Source of the DNA: Pseudomonas segetis
GTDB taxonomy: Bacteria; Pseudomonadota; Gammaproteobacteria; Pseudomonadales; Pseudomonadaceae
Length of the DNA stretch: 64,000 nt
NCBI RefSeq assembly: GCF_900188155.1
Contig: NZ_FZOG01000003.1
Location: 186,001 to 250,000, forward strand
Direction: 5' to 3'
Shown: positions 11,773 through 22,795 of the stretch, one piece after another
Layout of the letters: each line of letters starts with the position of its first letter
Numbering within the stretch: position 1 is the first letter of the stretch
Position numbers and translations under genes: made by a program
Notes under the pieces: model-generated
Database searches by the model: none
The model's input: the letters and a program-made list of their open reading frames with translations, nothing else
Told to the model about the DNA's origin: nothing

Positions 11773-13113
11773 ATGAACACTTCACCTTATGCATCAGCGA
11801 GTGGCAATCCCTCCAGTCGGCGTCGCTGGCGTTTACAGATTTTCGCCATTACCTGGCTTGCTTATGCTGCATTCTATTTTACTCGCAAGGCCTTTTCTGT
11901 AGCCAAATTGGGTATCGGTGATGATCCAGATTTGCTGATGGAAAAAGCGGTTATGGCTAACCTCGATGCTCTCTACTTGGGAGCCTATGCTGTTGGCCAG
12001 TTTACCTGGGGTATCCTTGCAGACCGCTTCGGGCCACGCGTGGTTGTACTGGGTGGACTGATCATCTCCGCCTTGGCCGCAGCCATCATGGGCACCTTCG
12101 CCACGCTCCCCATTTTCGCCACCTGCATGCTTGTTCAGGGTTTGGCGCAGTCCACTGGTTGGTCCGGCCTCTGTAAGAATATTGGTAGTTTCTTCTCCAC
12201 CCAAGAGCGCGGTCGTGTGCTTGGATGGTGGTGTACCTGTTACGCCTTTGGCGGCCTGGTGGCTTCGCCCTTTGCCGGCTGGATGGCGTATGAAGTCTAC
12301 GGTAACTGGCGCGCCGCATTTATTTCCACTGCCGCAGTGGTTGCGATTGTCGCCTTGCTGTTTTTCATCTTTCAACGCAACAGGCCGCAAGACGTCGGCC
12401 TACCTCCCGCCGAGCCTCTGGGTGAAACCGATGAGGCTGCAGTACAGGCCCATCCCAGCTTTGTTTCCTGCCTGAAAACCATCATCAAGAACCGCACCGT
12501 GCTGGTGCTTGGCCTGGCTTATTTCATGCTCAAGCCCGCGCGGTACGCCATTCTCTTGTGGGGGCCAGTGATGGTATACGAGCGCATGCCCGAGATCGGC
12601 AAAGTTGCCTCGGCTATTGTACCGAGCGCCTTCGAGGTCGCCGGTCTGGCAGGGCCTATTCTGATTGGCCTGCTTTCTGACAAGTTCTTTGGTGCTCGCC
12701 GCTTTCCTGCTTGTGTTATCAGCCTGATAGCGCTGACGGCCTGTTTGATTCTGTTCGTGCCAGCCATGGCCACTGGTAGCGTATTGGTGGTGGTTGCACT
12801 GCTGTTCATGATGGGCCTGACTTTGTACGGACCGGACTCAATGATCAGTGGCGCTGCTGCGATTGATTTCGGTAAGGAAACTGCTGGAACTGCTGCAGGT
12901 TTCGTCAACGGTTGTGGTTCGGTAGGCGCAGTGCTCGGCGGGCTACTGCCTGGCTACTTCGATACCGAGACCGTGTTCCTCTGCTTCAGTGGCTCTGCCG
13001 TGTTCGCAGTCCTAATCATGCTGCCGTTCTGGAACAGCCGTCCGCAGGGCAGAGTGAGCCCCGATCCATTTATTCCAAATCGCGACATCAGCAGTACCCC
13101 TGTCAAGGCCTGA
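11773..13113 (+). CDS. MFS transporter of the GlpT/UhpC (OPA) type, probable AEP carrier
   Basis: Inner-membrane carrier of 446 residues with about 12 hydrophobic segments. The early part (WLAYAAFYFTRKAFSVAKLGI) and GQFTWGILADRFGPR match the organophosphate:phosphate antiporter branch of the major facilitator superfamily. It lies between phnW and phnX, 56 bp before phnX, so it is probably co-transcribed and imports AEP or a related phosphonate. A GlpT-like AEP permease (AepP) has been described in other bacteria; equivalence here is inferred from family and position. The start follows gaggaataccgc. Confidence 0.85.
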   Translation: MNTSPYASASGNPSSRRRWRLQIFAITWLAYAAFYFTRKAFSVAKLGIGDDPDLLMEKAVMANLDALYLGAYAVGQFTWGILADRFGPRVVVLGGLIISALAAAIMGTFATLPIFATCMLVQGLAQSTGWSGLCKNIGSFFSTQERGRVLGWWCTCYAFGGLVASPFAGWMAYEVYGNWRAAFISTAAVVAIVALLFFIFQRNRPQDVGLPPAEPLGETDEAAVQAHPSFVSCLKTIIKNRTVLVLGLAYFMLKPARYAILLWGPVMVYERMPEIGKVASAIVPSAFEVAGLAGPILIGLLSDKFFGARRFPACVISLIALTACLILFVPAMATGSVLVVVALLFMMGLTLYGPDSMISGAAAIDFGKETAGTAAGFVNGCGSVGAVLGGLLPGYFDTETVFLCFSGSAVFAVLIMLPFWNSRPQGRVSPDPFIPNRDISSTPVKA

Positions 13114-13169
13114 ACCTTAATAGCCAATTATTCACTGGCCTTTTGTAGGCCATTACTGGAGTCATCCAC

Positions 13170-13997
13170 ATGAACTATGAAAACCCTAGCCAATTGCAAG
13201 CCATCATCCTCGACTGGGCCGGCACAGTTGTCGACTTTGGTTCCTTCGCCCCCACGCAGATCTTCGTTGAAGCCTTTGCCGAGTTCGGCGTGGAGGTTTC
13301 CCTCGCTGAAGCTCGCGGACCGATGGGTATGGGCAAGTGGGATCACATCCGTACCCTTTGCAATGAACCGCAAATCGCCGAGCGCTACTGTGCTGCGTTT
13401 GGCCGTACGCCAACGGACGATGATGTCACCGCCATTTACGAGCGCTTCATGCCGCTGCAGATCGAAAAAATCGCCGTGCACTCGGCGCTGATTCCTGGCG
13501 CATTGGAGACCATTACTGGCCTGCGCAATAAGGGTTTGAAGATCGGTTCCTGCTCTGGATATCCTGAAGTGGTCATGGAGAAGGTCGTGCAGCTGGCCGA
13601 GCGTAATGGCTATGTTGCCGACCATGTGGTTGCCACCGATGAAGTGCCAAATGGCCGACCTTATCCAGCACAGTCGCTGGCCAATGTCATCGCCTTGGGC
13701 ATCAGTGATGTCGCAGCCTGCGTAAAGGTTGACGACACCTGGCCGGGCATTCTCGAAGGCCGCAGCGCAGGGATGTGGACCGTCGCGCTGACCTGCTCGG
13801 GCAATGCTTTGGGCCTGACGTACGACGAGTTCAAGAACCTGCCAGAAGCAAAGCTCAAGCAGGAACGCGCGCGTATCGCCTCGATGTTCGAAGGTTCGCG
13901 TCCGCACTACATGATCGACACCATCAATGATCTGCCGGCGGTGATCGAGGAGATAAACGCTCGCCTCAAGCGCGGTGAAACCCCTCAGGGCTCTTGA
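13170..13997 (+). CDS. phnX: Phosphonoacetaldehyde hydrolase (phosphonatase)
   Basis: Splits the C-P bond of phosphonoacetaldehyde into acetaldehyde and phosphate. It is a HAD-superfamily enzyme of 275 residues. DWAGT (Asp15 nucleophile) replaces the usual DxDxT, as in known phosphonatases. [11 protein letters not shown] carries Lys56, matching the Schiff-base lysine, and [12 protein letters not shown] supplies the late acidic metal-binding residues. The active site looks complete. A good Shine-Dalgarno (ggag) lies 8 bp before ATG. It follows the MFS gene closely and is followed by the acetaldehyde dehydrogenase that would use its product. Confidence 0.97.
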   Translation: MNYENPSQLQAIILDWAGTVVDFGSFAPTQIFVEAFAEFGVEVSLAEARGPMGMGKWDHIRTLCNEPQIAERYCAAFGRTPTDDDVTAIYERFMPLQIEKIAVHSALIPGALETITGLRNKGLKIGSCSGYPEVVMEKVVQLAERNGYVADHVVATDEVPNGRPYPAQSLANVIALGISDVAACVKVDDTWPGILEGRSAGMWTVALTCSGNALGLTYDEFKNLPEAKLKQERARIASMFEGSRPHYMIDTINDLPAVIEEINARLKRGETPQGS

Positions 13998-14008
13998 TCC
14001 TGAACCAG

Positions 14009-14036
14009 GCCAGAGCGGCTGATCGAGCGCTCTGGC
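14009..14036 (+). terminator. Hairpin between phnX and the aldehyde dehydrogenase gene
   Basis: Nine-bp stem GCCAGAGCG / CGCTCTGGC with a ten-base loop, followed within a few bases by TGTTTTGTTG. It may be a partial terminator that lowers dehydrogenase expression relative to phnWX, or an mRNA 3' stabiliser. Confidence 0.5.
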
Positions 14037-14088
14037 AGCCTGTTTTGTTGCTCTGTCCAGCGCTCTATCGATATGAGAGGCCATGCCC

Positions 14089-15609
<1,521 letters not shown>

Positions 15610-15615
15610 CCTCTA

Positions 15616-15641
15616 GCCCCGGCAGCCATGGTTGCCGGGGC
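15616..15641 (+). terminator. Hairpin after the aldehyde dehydrogenase gene
   Basis: Nine-bp GC-rich stem GCCCCGGCA / TGCCGGGGC around a CCATGG core, 7 bp past the stop. No T-run follows, so intrinsic termination is uncertain. Confidence 0.5.
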
Positions 15642-15844
15642 AGATGGCGTTAACGGCTTAAACAGTTGAAATCTCTGAGTGGTTCATTTGACACCACGGC
15701 TCGCAAACTCCGTAACAGGTGAATAAAAGGTTGGCCGCACCACTCTGAGCATTAGCAGTTGTTTAGTGAGGTATAGTTTTTGCCTTCAACATAGCATCAC
15801 CTAAATTTCAATTTTGGGTCTATGTATAAGGCAGAGCGATAACC

Positions 15845-16711
15845 ATGAACCTGTTTCAACTCCGCGCTTTTGATGCTGTCGCTCGAGAGGGCAGTTTTAC
15901 CCGCGCTGCGATACGGCTGCATATAAGTCAACCAGCTGTCACTGGCCATATCAAAATGCTCGAGGAGCATTACCAGATCAAGTTATTGAGGCGCACGGCG
16001 AAGCGTGTCGAGTTGACCCATGAGGGCGGTCAACTGGCAACCATTACCCGGGCAATGTTCAGTTTGGTGGAAGAAGCGCAAAACCTGCTTGAAGCGAACC
16101 AGCAGCTACTCACAGGACGACTAGAGGTAGCTGCCGATGGGCCACACTTGGTTATGCCGCTGATTGCAAGTTTGCGCGCACTTTATCCAGGTGTAGTGGT
16201 TAATTTGCGCTTGGGCAACGCGCAGGAAACACTTGCGGCATTGCTCTGTGAACACGTCGATGTTGCTGTGATGACCGATGTTGAACCGCGCAAAGAACTG
16301 CGCCTGCAAGCCATGTGCGTTTCACAGATATGCGCGCTCGTCCCTATCGCGCACCAGTGGGTAGGGAAGCGAATTGGCATTGAACAGCTGGATCAACAGA
16401 TCATGGTACTGCGTGAGCCGGATTCAGTTACCCGGCGTACATTTAATCGGGCATGTGAGCATTCAGGCGTTAAGCCGCGGGTTTTGCTGGAGTTGGACAG
16501 CCGCGAAGCAGTATCTGAGGCGGTAGCGGAAGATTTGGGCATAGGCATCGTTTCGTCGGCCGAGTACAGCCATGATCCGCGTTTAGGGGTGGTGACAATT
16601 GTTGGCGATGGTTTGACCAATCAGCACATGATCGGCTGCCTGGAGCGGCGTAGTCAATCGCGACTGGTTGAGGCTTTTATGGAGTTGGCCAACACTAAAC
16701 AGGGGGCTTGA
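15845..16711 (+). CDS. LysR-family regulator, second AEP-island paralogue
   Basis: A 288-residue LysR regulator with an N-terminal HTH (LRAFDAVAREGSFTRAAIRLHISQPAVTGHIKMLEEHY) and an effector-binding domain. It resembles the regulator at 9369, with LDSREAVSEAVAEDLGIGIVSSAEY matching the same segment in both other LysR proteins of the island. It is convergent with the ABC transporter operon and follows the dehydrogenase gene by 235 bp, so its target cannot be read from divergent layout. The dehydrogenase, the importer or both are possible. Confidence 0.88.
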   Translation: MNLFQLRAFDAVAREGSFTRAAIRLHISQPAVTGHIKMLEEHYQIKLLRRTAKRVELTHEGGQLATITRAMFSLVEEAQNLLEANQQLLTGRLEVAADGPHLVMPLIASLRALYPGVVVNLRLGNAQETLAALLCEHVDVAVMTDVEPRKELRLQAMCVSQICALVPIAHQWVGKRIGIEQLDQQIMVLREPDSVTRRTFNRACEHSGVKPRVLLELDSREAVSEAVAEDLGIGIVSSAEYSHDPRLGVVTIVGDGLTNQHMIGCLERRSQSRLVEAFMELANTKQGA

Positions 16712-16712
16712 A

Positions 16713-16747
16713 TGCAAGCGGCGGTGCACCATGAACTGCCGCTTGCA
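16713..16747. terminator. Convergent hairpin between LysR and the AEP-binding protein gene
   Basis: Ten-bp arms TGCAAGCGGC / GCCGCTTGCA between two converging genes, in the position of a bidirectional terminator. It has no T-run. Confidence 0.5.
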
Positions 16748-16759
16748 ACCTGATGACCG

Positions 16760-17779
16760 TTAGTTTTTTGGCTCTGACTTACCGTCATAACGCTCACGCC
16801 ACTTCTCCAGTACTTTGGCACGCTGGCTACCGGCTTTGTTGAAGTCCACAGAGATCAAACGATCGTAATAGGCGTCTGGCATCTCTGCCAATTTGACATT
16901 GAACTCAGGCCGCGCCAATGCCGCCGCGTTAGGTTGATAGAGCAGAAATGCTTTTTCGCTGATGGCAAAGTCTTCGAGCTTTTTTGCTGCTTCGAGTTTT
17001 TTACTGCCCTTGATCAGTGCAACTGAGTTGATATCCAGCCCCAGGCCTTCCTTCGGCAGCACGATGTCCAGCGGGGCGCCTTGCCGTTTAAGTGTAATAG
17101 CACGAAAATCCAGTGAGATACCTATAGGGTATTCACCCATTGCAGCCTGTGTGCAGGGTTTTGAACCTGAGTGGGTGTATTGGCCGATGTTGGTGTGAAG
17201 CTTGTCCATGAATGTCCAAGCTTTGTTCTCACCCATGATTTGCAGCCAGGCATTGACGGCTGAATAGCCAGTGCCGGACGAGGCAGGGTTGGGCATTACG
17301 ATTTTGCCTTGATAAACCGGATTGGTCAGGTCTTCCCAGCTGGTAGGGATCGGCAGGTTCTGCTTCTTGGCTTCCACGGTATTTACACAGACCGCAGTGG
17401 CCTCAACACCATTGCCCACCCATAACGGTGGATTTTGTGGATCACGGAATTTGGCATCTAGCTTTTCAACGCCCTTGGGGGCATAAGCTTCGAGCATTCC
17501 TTCCTTGCCAAGCAAGGCTACGCTTGAGGCATACAACCCCCAGATGACATCTGCTCGCGGGTTATCTTTTTCGGCGAGGAGTTTGGCCGTGATAATCCCA
17601 GTAGAGTCGCGCACCCATTTGATCTCAATGTCCGGGTTTTGAGTTTCAAAGGCTTTTTTGTAACCTGCAAGCTGTTCATTTTCCATGGCGGTATAGACGG
17701 TCAGCTCGGTGGCAAAGGCGCTACTTGTAATGCCTAAACCAAGAACTGCAGCCGTGAGTGTATTCCAAGTTTTAATCAT
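16760..17779 (-). CDS. ABC transporter periplasmic 2-aminoethylphosphonate-binding protein
   Basis: Periplasmic binding protein of 339 residues with a clear signal peptide (TAAVLGLGITSSAFA, then ELTVYTAMENEQ). The fold-type II layout (ELTVYTAMENEQLAGYKKAFETQ; NPASSGTGYSAVNAW) places it with the Fe3+/thiamine/AEP-type binding proteins, and TIGRFAM defines an AEP-specific subgroup (PhnS2-like). It is the last gene of a minus-strand ATPase-permease-binding protein operon inside the AEP island, which supports AEP as ligand. A Shine-Dalgarno AAGAGGC precedes ATG. The ligand is inferred from context. Confidence 0.87.
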   Translation of the reverse strand: MIKTWNTLTAAVLGLGITSSAFATELTVYTAMENEQLAGYKKAFETQNPDIEIKWVRDSTGIITAKLLAEKDNPRADVIWGLYASSVALLGKEGMLEAYAPKGVEKLDAKFRDPQNPPLWVGNGVEATAVCVNTVEAKKQNLPIPTSWEDLTNPVYQGKIVMPNPASSGTGYSAVNAWLQIMGENKAWTFMDKLHTNIGQYTHSGSKPCTQAAMGEYPIGISLDFRAITLKRQGAPLDIVLPKEGLGLDINSVALIKGSKKLEAAKKLEDFAISEKAFLLYQPNAAALARPEFNVKLAEMPDAYYDRLISVDFNKAGSQRAKVLEKWRERYDGKSEPKN

Positions 17780-17824
17780 GGTAAGCCTCTTACAGTGGGT
17801 GAGTGATATCAGGAAAAAGGTGGT

Positions 17825-19528
17825 TCAAGCACGCCAGAGCTGGGTATGCCTGAGCAGGCCGCGTGAGAGCCCATAAAGCATCAGCGAGATTGCTGCTGAG
17901 GTCAGAAGAATCAGGGAAGACAGGGCGGCACTAGCGCCGATGTTTCCTGAGTCATCGAGATTGAGCACGGCCACCGCGGCTAGAATCGTATCCGGGCTAT
18001 AGAGGAAAATAAGTGCGGATACTGACGTCATGGATGAGACGAACAGATAGCGGAATACTTCAAGCAATGCCGGTAGGCAGATAGGCAGAGTGACGCGCCG
18101 GTAAGTGGTGAGCAGTGGTACTTTCAAAGAAAGTGAAGCGGCCTCAATCTCTTCATTCAGCTGGCGCAACGCCGTGGTGGCAGTCATTTGTGCCGGGGTG
18201 AGGAAGCGCATGATGCAACAGACGACCATCAATCCTATGCCGCCATACATGCCATTTAGAGGGTTGCTGGGGCTGTTGAAGAAAAACACGTAACCCAGGC
18301 CCATGACCAGTCCGGGTACAGCCATAGGCAACATGCACAGCAAGCGCAAAAGACCGTCGAGCCAACCGCTGCTGGTTTTCTCCATCAGGTAGGCGCAGGT
18401 GAAAATCACCGGCGTGCCGACCACAGCGGTCAGGCTCGCCAGCAATAAGCTGTTGCGATAAGCCAGCCAGCCAACACCACCAGAAGATTCAAAGTCGTAG
18501 TGACGCAGCGAGAATGACAAATCATACGGCCAGAAGTTGATCAGCGAGGCTGCAACGGCCATGACGACCAGACTCAGAAGTGCGATGGCAACCGCTGCAG
18601 CAGCCAACAACAAGATGCTGTCACGTAGACGATTGCTGGGCGCCACATAGGTGGGTGCCTGGCTGCTGACTTGGCTGCCGCGTAATTTCCGCATCCACAG
18701 ATCAACTGCAAAACTGATCAAGGCAGGGACTAACAGAATGCTGCCAATCAGAGCGCCCTCGGAGAATTTTTGCTGGCCGACCACCGACTTGTAAGCTTCC
18801 ATCGCGAGGACCTGATAGTCGCCGCCGATCACAACGGGAATGCCAAAGTTGGTGATGGTTTGGGTAAAGACCAGGCAGCTGGAAGCAAAGACTGCGTAAC
18901 GCGTGCCAGGCCATGTCACATTGAGGAAGGTTTTCCAGTGATTGGCACCCATGCTGACCGAGGCGTCATAAAGGCGGGCATCGGCCATACCCAATGCGGA
19001 GATCAGAATCATCAAGGCCATAGGGAAGTTGTAAAATACCTGACCCAACACAATGCCCGAAAACCCGTAGATTCCATCTGGGAACCAGGCTTTCAGCAAG
19101 CCTTGATTGCCAAAGAGGTAGATCAAGGCGATTGCCGACAACATGGAGGGCGCCATCAGCGGTAGTAAGGCAATACCTCGTAGCAGGCTTTTACCTGGTA
19201 TCCAGCTACGTTGCAGGGCGTAGGCAAACACGTAGGCAGTGGGGACCACCAAGGCAACGGTGCTGAGTGAAACCTTGACGCTATTACCAACCAGCCACAT
19301 AAAGCGCGAACTGGTGAGCATTTGCCATACCCCGTTCAGGCCGCCCTCCACATCGAAAACTTTGCCCAGCATGGCGATCAGCGGTAATGCGAGGCCGATC
19401 ACCACAAATGAGACCATTAGCGCCTTCACGCCACGGGTAAACAAGAAGTCGAGTTGTTGTGCGCTGGCCGTTTTCAATAGTGCTTTGCGCTGTGCCGGCT
19501 CAGCTTGAATGTGCTGCACACTGGTCAT
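17825..19528 (-). CDS. ABC transporter permease, fused two-domain, probable AEP uptake
   Basis: Inner-membrane permease of 567 residues containing two complete permease domains in one chain, each with about six hydrophobic segments, as in FbpB/ThiP and the PhnU2-type AEP permeases. It would form the channel without a second subunit. I chose ATG 19528 because it overlaps the upstream ATPase stop as ATGA and has a GGGAG Shine-Dalgarno. A start 51 bp further upstream is also open but would lie inside the ATPase gene. The overlap indicates translational coupling. Confidence 0.88.
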   Translation of the reverse strand: MTSVQHIQAEPAQRKALLKTASAQQLDFLFTRGVKALMVSFVVIGLALPLIAMLGKVFDVEGGLNGVWQMLTSSRFMWLVGNSVKVSLSTVALVVPTAYVFAYALQRSWIPGKSLLRGIALLPLMAPSMLSAIALIYLFGNQGLLKAWFPDGIYGFSGIVLGQVFYNFPMALMILISALGMADARLYDASVSMGANHWKTFLNVTWPGTRYAVFASSCLVFTQTITNFGIPVVIGGDYQVLAMEAYKSVVGQQKFSEGALIGSILLVPALISFAVDLWMRKLRGSQVSSQAPTYVAPSNRLRDSILLLAAAAVAIALLSLVVMAVAASLINFWPYDLSFSLRHYDFESSGGVGWLAYRNSLLLASLTAVVGTPVIFTCAYLMEKTSSGWLDGLLRLLCMLPMAVPGLVMGLGYVFFFNSPSNPLNGMYGGIGLMVVCCIMRFLTPAQMTATTALRQLNEEIEAASLSLKVPLLTTYRRVTLPICLPALLEVFRYLFVSSMTSVSALIFLYSPDTILAAVAVLNLDDSGNIGASAALSSLILLTSAAISLMLYGLSRGLLRHTQLWRA

Positions 19529-20610
19529 GCCGCTGCTCCCGGAAAAGCTTGTAAGCTGTGAGATGGCAGCGTTAGCCATATGCGGCCGGTATTAAGGGGC
19601 ATGGCGGTCAGATCTGTGCTTATTTCTGCAACAAGGTGCTGGTCCTCGAGTTGTTCCAGTGCGACTGTCAGGCGATAGCGATTGCCTAGAAACAGCTTGT
19701 CAACAATTTGCGCGGCGATGCTGTTGCTGGCCTGTGGAAGATTGTCGACGCGCAACGCTTCGGGTCTGCAAAAGAGTCGGCCCGGGCCACCATCAGGGAT
19801 ATTGTCCAGGCTCAGTGAAAGTGGTCCAAGATGGGCTTTGCCCTGACTCGTACTCTGATAGTCGAGCCAATTGGCTTGGCCGATAAAGTTGGCGACAAAG
19901 GGGGTGGCCGGATTGCGATATATATTTTCCGGGGTATCGAATTGTTCAATCCGTCCCTGGTTCATTAAGGCAATTCTGTCGGCCATGACCATTGCCTCAT
20001 CTTGGTCATGGGTGACCATTACGGTTGTGATTCCCAGATTCTTTTGCAGACTGCGCAATTCGTGACGCAAGTGCTCACGGACTTTGGCATCCAGTGCGGA
20101 CATTGGCTCGTCAAGCAAGAGCAATGACGGCGAGGGTGCTAGCGCGCGTGCCAGGCCCACGCGCTGCTGTTGTCCTCCGGATAGTTGGCCTGGGTATTTG
20201 TTGGCGATTGCGCTGAGCCCAACCAGCTCGAGCATTTGCTCGGTCCGCTCGCGCATTTCAGAGCGCAACAGGTTGCGTGTGCTCAGGCCATAGCTGATAT
20301 TTTGGGCAACGGTCAGGTTGGGAAACAAGGCATAAGACTGAAACAAAATGCCGTAGTCGCGATCTTGTGGATGAGCGCGTGAGATATCACGTGGGCCCAT
20401 CATCAGACGACCGCTGTCTTGTTTCTCCAGGCCCGCAATTATGCGCAGCAGGGTGGTTTTCCCACATCCGGAAGGACCGAGCAGGCATACCAGTTCGCCG
20501 GCATTAACATCGAGTGAAACATCGCTAAGCACACTTTGTTTACCAAAGGACTTGCCGATGTTATGGATAGAGAGCGGTATGGTCGAAATCTGACTGAACG
20601 ATGAGGCCAT
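19525..20610 (-). CDS. ABC transporter ATP-binding protein, probable AEP uptake
   Basis: ATPase of 361 residues that powers import. Walker A GPSGCGKT is at residues 45-52, the signature LSGGQQQR near 145, and Walker B SLLLLDEPMSALD follows. The C-terminal extension is a TOBE-like regulatory domain, as in PotA/FbpC-type subunits and the PhnT2 group. It is the first gene of the three-gene importer operon and overlaps the permease by 4 bp. It is transcribed away from the EamA gene across a 494-bp gap that must hold its promoter. Confidence 0.9.
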   Translation of the reverse strand: MASSFSQISTIPLSIHNIGKSFGKQSVLSDVSLDVNAGELVCLLGPSGCGKTTLLRIIAGLEKQDSGRLMMGPRDISRAHPQDRDYGILFQSYALFPNLTVAQNISYGLSTRNLLRSEMRERTEQMLELVGLSAIANKYPGQLSGGQQQRVGLARALAPSPSLLLLDEPMSALDAKVREHLRHELRSLQKNLGITTVMVTHDQDEAMVMADRIALMNQGRIEQFDTPENIYRNPATPFVANFIGQANWLDYQSTSQGKAHLGPLSLSLDNIPDGGPGRLFCRPEALRVDNLPQASNSIAAQIVDKLFLGNRYRLTVALEQLEDQHLVAEISTDLTAMPLNTGRIWLTLPSHSLQAFPGAAA

Positions 20611-21104
20611 GATGTATCCCTATGCAGTGCCAGCTACCGAAACTAATCGGTGAAATCGCTGTAAACGACTAATGAAAATCGGTTTTGGCAGATAGGAATA
20701 GAGCGGGCGTAGATACTCTGGCGGCGTCTTACGCAGTTGCAGTCGCTTGGATCTGGTGTATCACGACGAGTTGAACTGACAAACACAAAACTAAAAAAGA
20801 ACCAACATCATGACCATAATGCAGGGGTTGCATTTGCTTGCGTCATTAATAAGTTCTATTTAAAACAAGTAGATAGGATCGATTTGTGTAGCTTTTGAGG
20901 TTAAGGAGTGCTGGGCAAAAATGACTATGACTCCATAGGAATATTGACCTAATGGCAATGAAAACGCCGTTCGCCAGCCAGCCGAGGTCAATTCAGGCCG
21001 CCGCTTCAACAATCAGTCAGATTGATAGGGCGCTGCTTTATAACCGATTGGACTGATAGCTTAGTGATTGGCAAGCTTGGGCTCTTCTTATAGAGAGCTC
21101 ATCT
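20611..21104. other. Divergent intergenic region, importer operon / EamA gene
   Basis: 494 bp without a convincing gene. It must carry promoters for the importer operon (leftward) and the EamA gene (rightward). Near the ATPase start is a short inverted repeat ACCGA / TCGGT (20636-20651), and related ACT(A/G)AT and AATCGGT words recur up to about 20695. These are candidate LysR half-sites but no strong operator stands out. Confidence 0.4.
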
Positions 21105-21941
21105 ATGTCCGATATCAACTTGGCCACACTTCTTGTGCTGATTTCGGCATTTATGCACGCCAGTTGGAATGCGGTGGTCAAGTCCAGCAACGATCGATTG
21201 TCAGCGATGGCGATGGTCGATGTTGTGGCCTTTGTTGTTGCCCTTATCGCCGCTCCCTTTGTTGCGGTGCCATCGCTATCTGTATGGGGGCTGATCGGGT
21301 TGTCCGTTACGGTCAATCTGTTCTATCGCTACTTCCTGATCAATGCATATCACTTTGGGGATTTCGGCCAGGTGTATCCGCTGACTCGCGGTTTACCACC
21401 TTTGCTGGTGGTGATTTTTGCAGCATTGTGGCTGGGTGAGTCATTACCTGCATTGGGAATATTGGGGGTTGTGATTCTGTCGCTGGGGGTGCTCAGCCTC
21501 CTGCATGTGACTCGCCAATGGCGTGCGCCTTGCTATGCCTTGGCCGCAGGTGTTTGTGTGGCCTTGTATACGGTGATTGATGCTTACGGCGTGCGTAGCG
21601 CAACGGGCGTTCTGTCTTATTTGGTGTACTTCACGCTACTGCTGAGCGTGCCTATTCCTCTGTTTGCCGCGGTGTCCCGGCGCTCGGCGTTGCGCAAACA
21701 CCTCCGTGAATATTGGCCAATATCAATATTTGGCGGGCTGACATACAGCGCTGCTTACGCATTGGTTTTATGGGCTATGACATTGGATAACGTGGCAAAG
21801 ATCGCCGCACTGCGAGAAAGCAGCGTGATCATTGGCGCGGTGATTGCCACGCTGTTGTTCAAAGAGCCGTTCGGCAAACGTAGGTTGATTGCGGCAATAA
21901 CGGTGACTGTCGGTATTGTACTGATCAAGTTGGCCGCTTAA
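21105..21941 (+). CDS. EamA/DMT-family membrane protein associated with phosphonate use
   Basis: Integral membrane protein of 278 residues with about ten hydrophobic segments in two EamA-like halves. The N-terminal half carries NLATLLVLISAFMHASWNAVVK, and the C-terminal half FGGLTYSAAYALVLWAM. A TIGRFAM family of similar size is described as a phosphonate-utilisation-associated membrane protein. It may export or import a small metabolite of the pathway; no substrate is established. Its stop overlaps the stop of the convergent LysR gene by 3 bp. Confidence 0.82.
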   Translation: MSDINLATLLVLISAFMHASWNAVVKSSNDRLSAMAMVDVVAFVVALIAAPFVAVPSLSVWGLIGLSVTVNLFYRYFLINAYHFGDFGQVYPLTRGLPPLLVVIFAALWLGESLPALGILGVVILSLGVLSLLHVTRQWRAPCYALAAGVCVALYTVIDAYGVRSATGVLSYLVYFTLLLSVPIPLFAAVSRRSALRKHLREYWPISIFGGLTYSAAYALVLWAMTLDNVAKIAALRESSVIIGAVIATLLFKEPFGKRRLIAAITVTVGIVLIKLAA

Positions 21942-22795
21942 CCGAAATGGGTTTGTGCAACCTGCAGGAAGTTGTCGATGAGTCGTGCGCCGCGCCGCTC
22001 CTTGAGGCAATAGATGAACTCATCAAGGAGCGTTGATTGCTGGATAGTCACTATGCGAAGTTCCTGACTGTCCGGCACTTCGTGCCTAGCAATAATACTC
22101 ACGCCGATATTACGCAATACGGCTTCGCGAATGGCCTCACGGCTGCCAATTTCTATCACATTCTCAAGTTTGATTTGGGCGCGAGTGAGCATGTCCTCGG
22201 TCAGCTGGCGGGTGTGCGAGCCATGCTCACGCATCAACACGCAATGACCTTCAATTGCACTCAGTGGAATACGACCCTGGTTAGCTAGGGGATGCCGGCG
22301 ATGCACAATCAGCACCAGCGGATCTTGGCCCAGGCGCATGCAAAAAAGCCGCGAGTCGGTCAATTGCTGAGATGAGGTCACCAGATCAACCCGGTATTCA
22401 TCAAGCGCATCCATCATTTGCTGCGAGTTGCCCAATTCCAGGCTGATGTGACCACTGTGGGTTTCGCGGTATGCCTTGAGCAGGTCTAGGATGTAATACG
22501 GCGCTGTGGCTCCAATGCGTAGACGCCCCGCATTGCTGCCGGCGTTACTCAGGAAAAACTCGACGTTCAAACTATGGCTGATCATCGGTTTGATCAGCGG
22601 TAGTAAACGTGTTCCTGTTTCACTCAGAGTCAGACGCCGGCCGCCGCGATAAAAAAGCTCGACAGCAAAATGGCTTTCGAGTTGGCGGATCTGGTTGGTG
22701 ACTGTCGGCTGGCTCAAGCCCAGCCGCTTGGCTGCAAGCGTGACGCTGCCCAATTGGGCAACCATGTAGAAGGCTTTTAGTTCCGATTCCAACAT
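21938..22795 (-). CDS. LysR-family regulator, third AEP-island paralogue
   Basis: A 285-residue LysR regulator (LESELKAFYMVAQLGSVTLAAKRLGLSQPTVTNQIRQLESHF). Its effector domain carries IGSREAIREAVLRNIGVSIIA, aligning with the same segment of the LysR proteins at 9369 and 15845. It fits the AEP-catabolism-associated LysR group. Its stop codon overlaps that of the EamA gene, tail to tail, so the two transcripts would be antisense at their ends. Likely targets are the importer operon or the EamA gene (inference). Confidence 0.87.
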   Translation of the reverse strand: MLESELKAFYMVAQLGSVTLAAKRLGLSQPTVTNQIRQLESHFAVELFYRGGRRLTLSETGTRLLPLIKPMISHSLNVEFFLSNAGSNAGRLRIGATAPYYILDLLKAYRETHSGHISLELGNSQQMMDALDEYRVDLVTSSQQLTDSRLFCMRLGQDPLVLIVHRRHPLANQGRIPLSAIEGHCVLMREHGSHTRQLTEDMLTRAQIKLENVIEIGSREAIREAVLRNIGVSIIARHEVPDSQELRIVTIQQSTLLDEFIYCLKERRGARLIDNFLQVAQTHFG

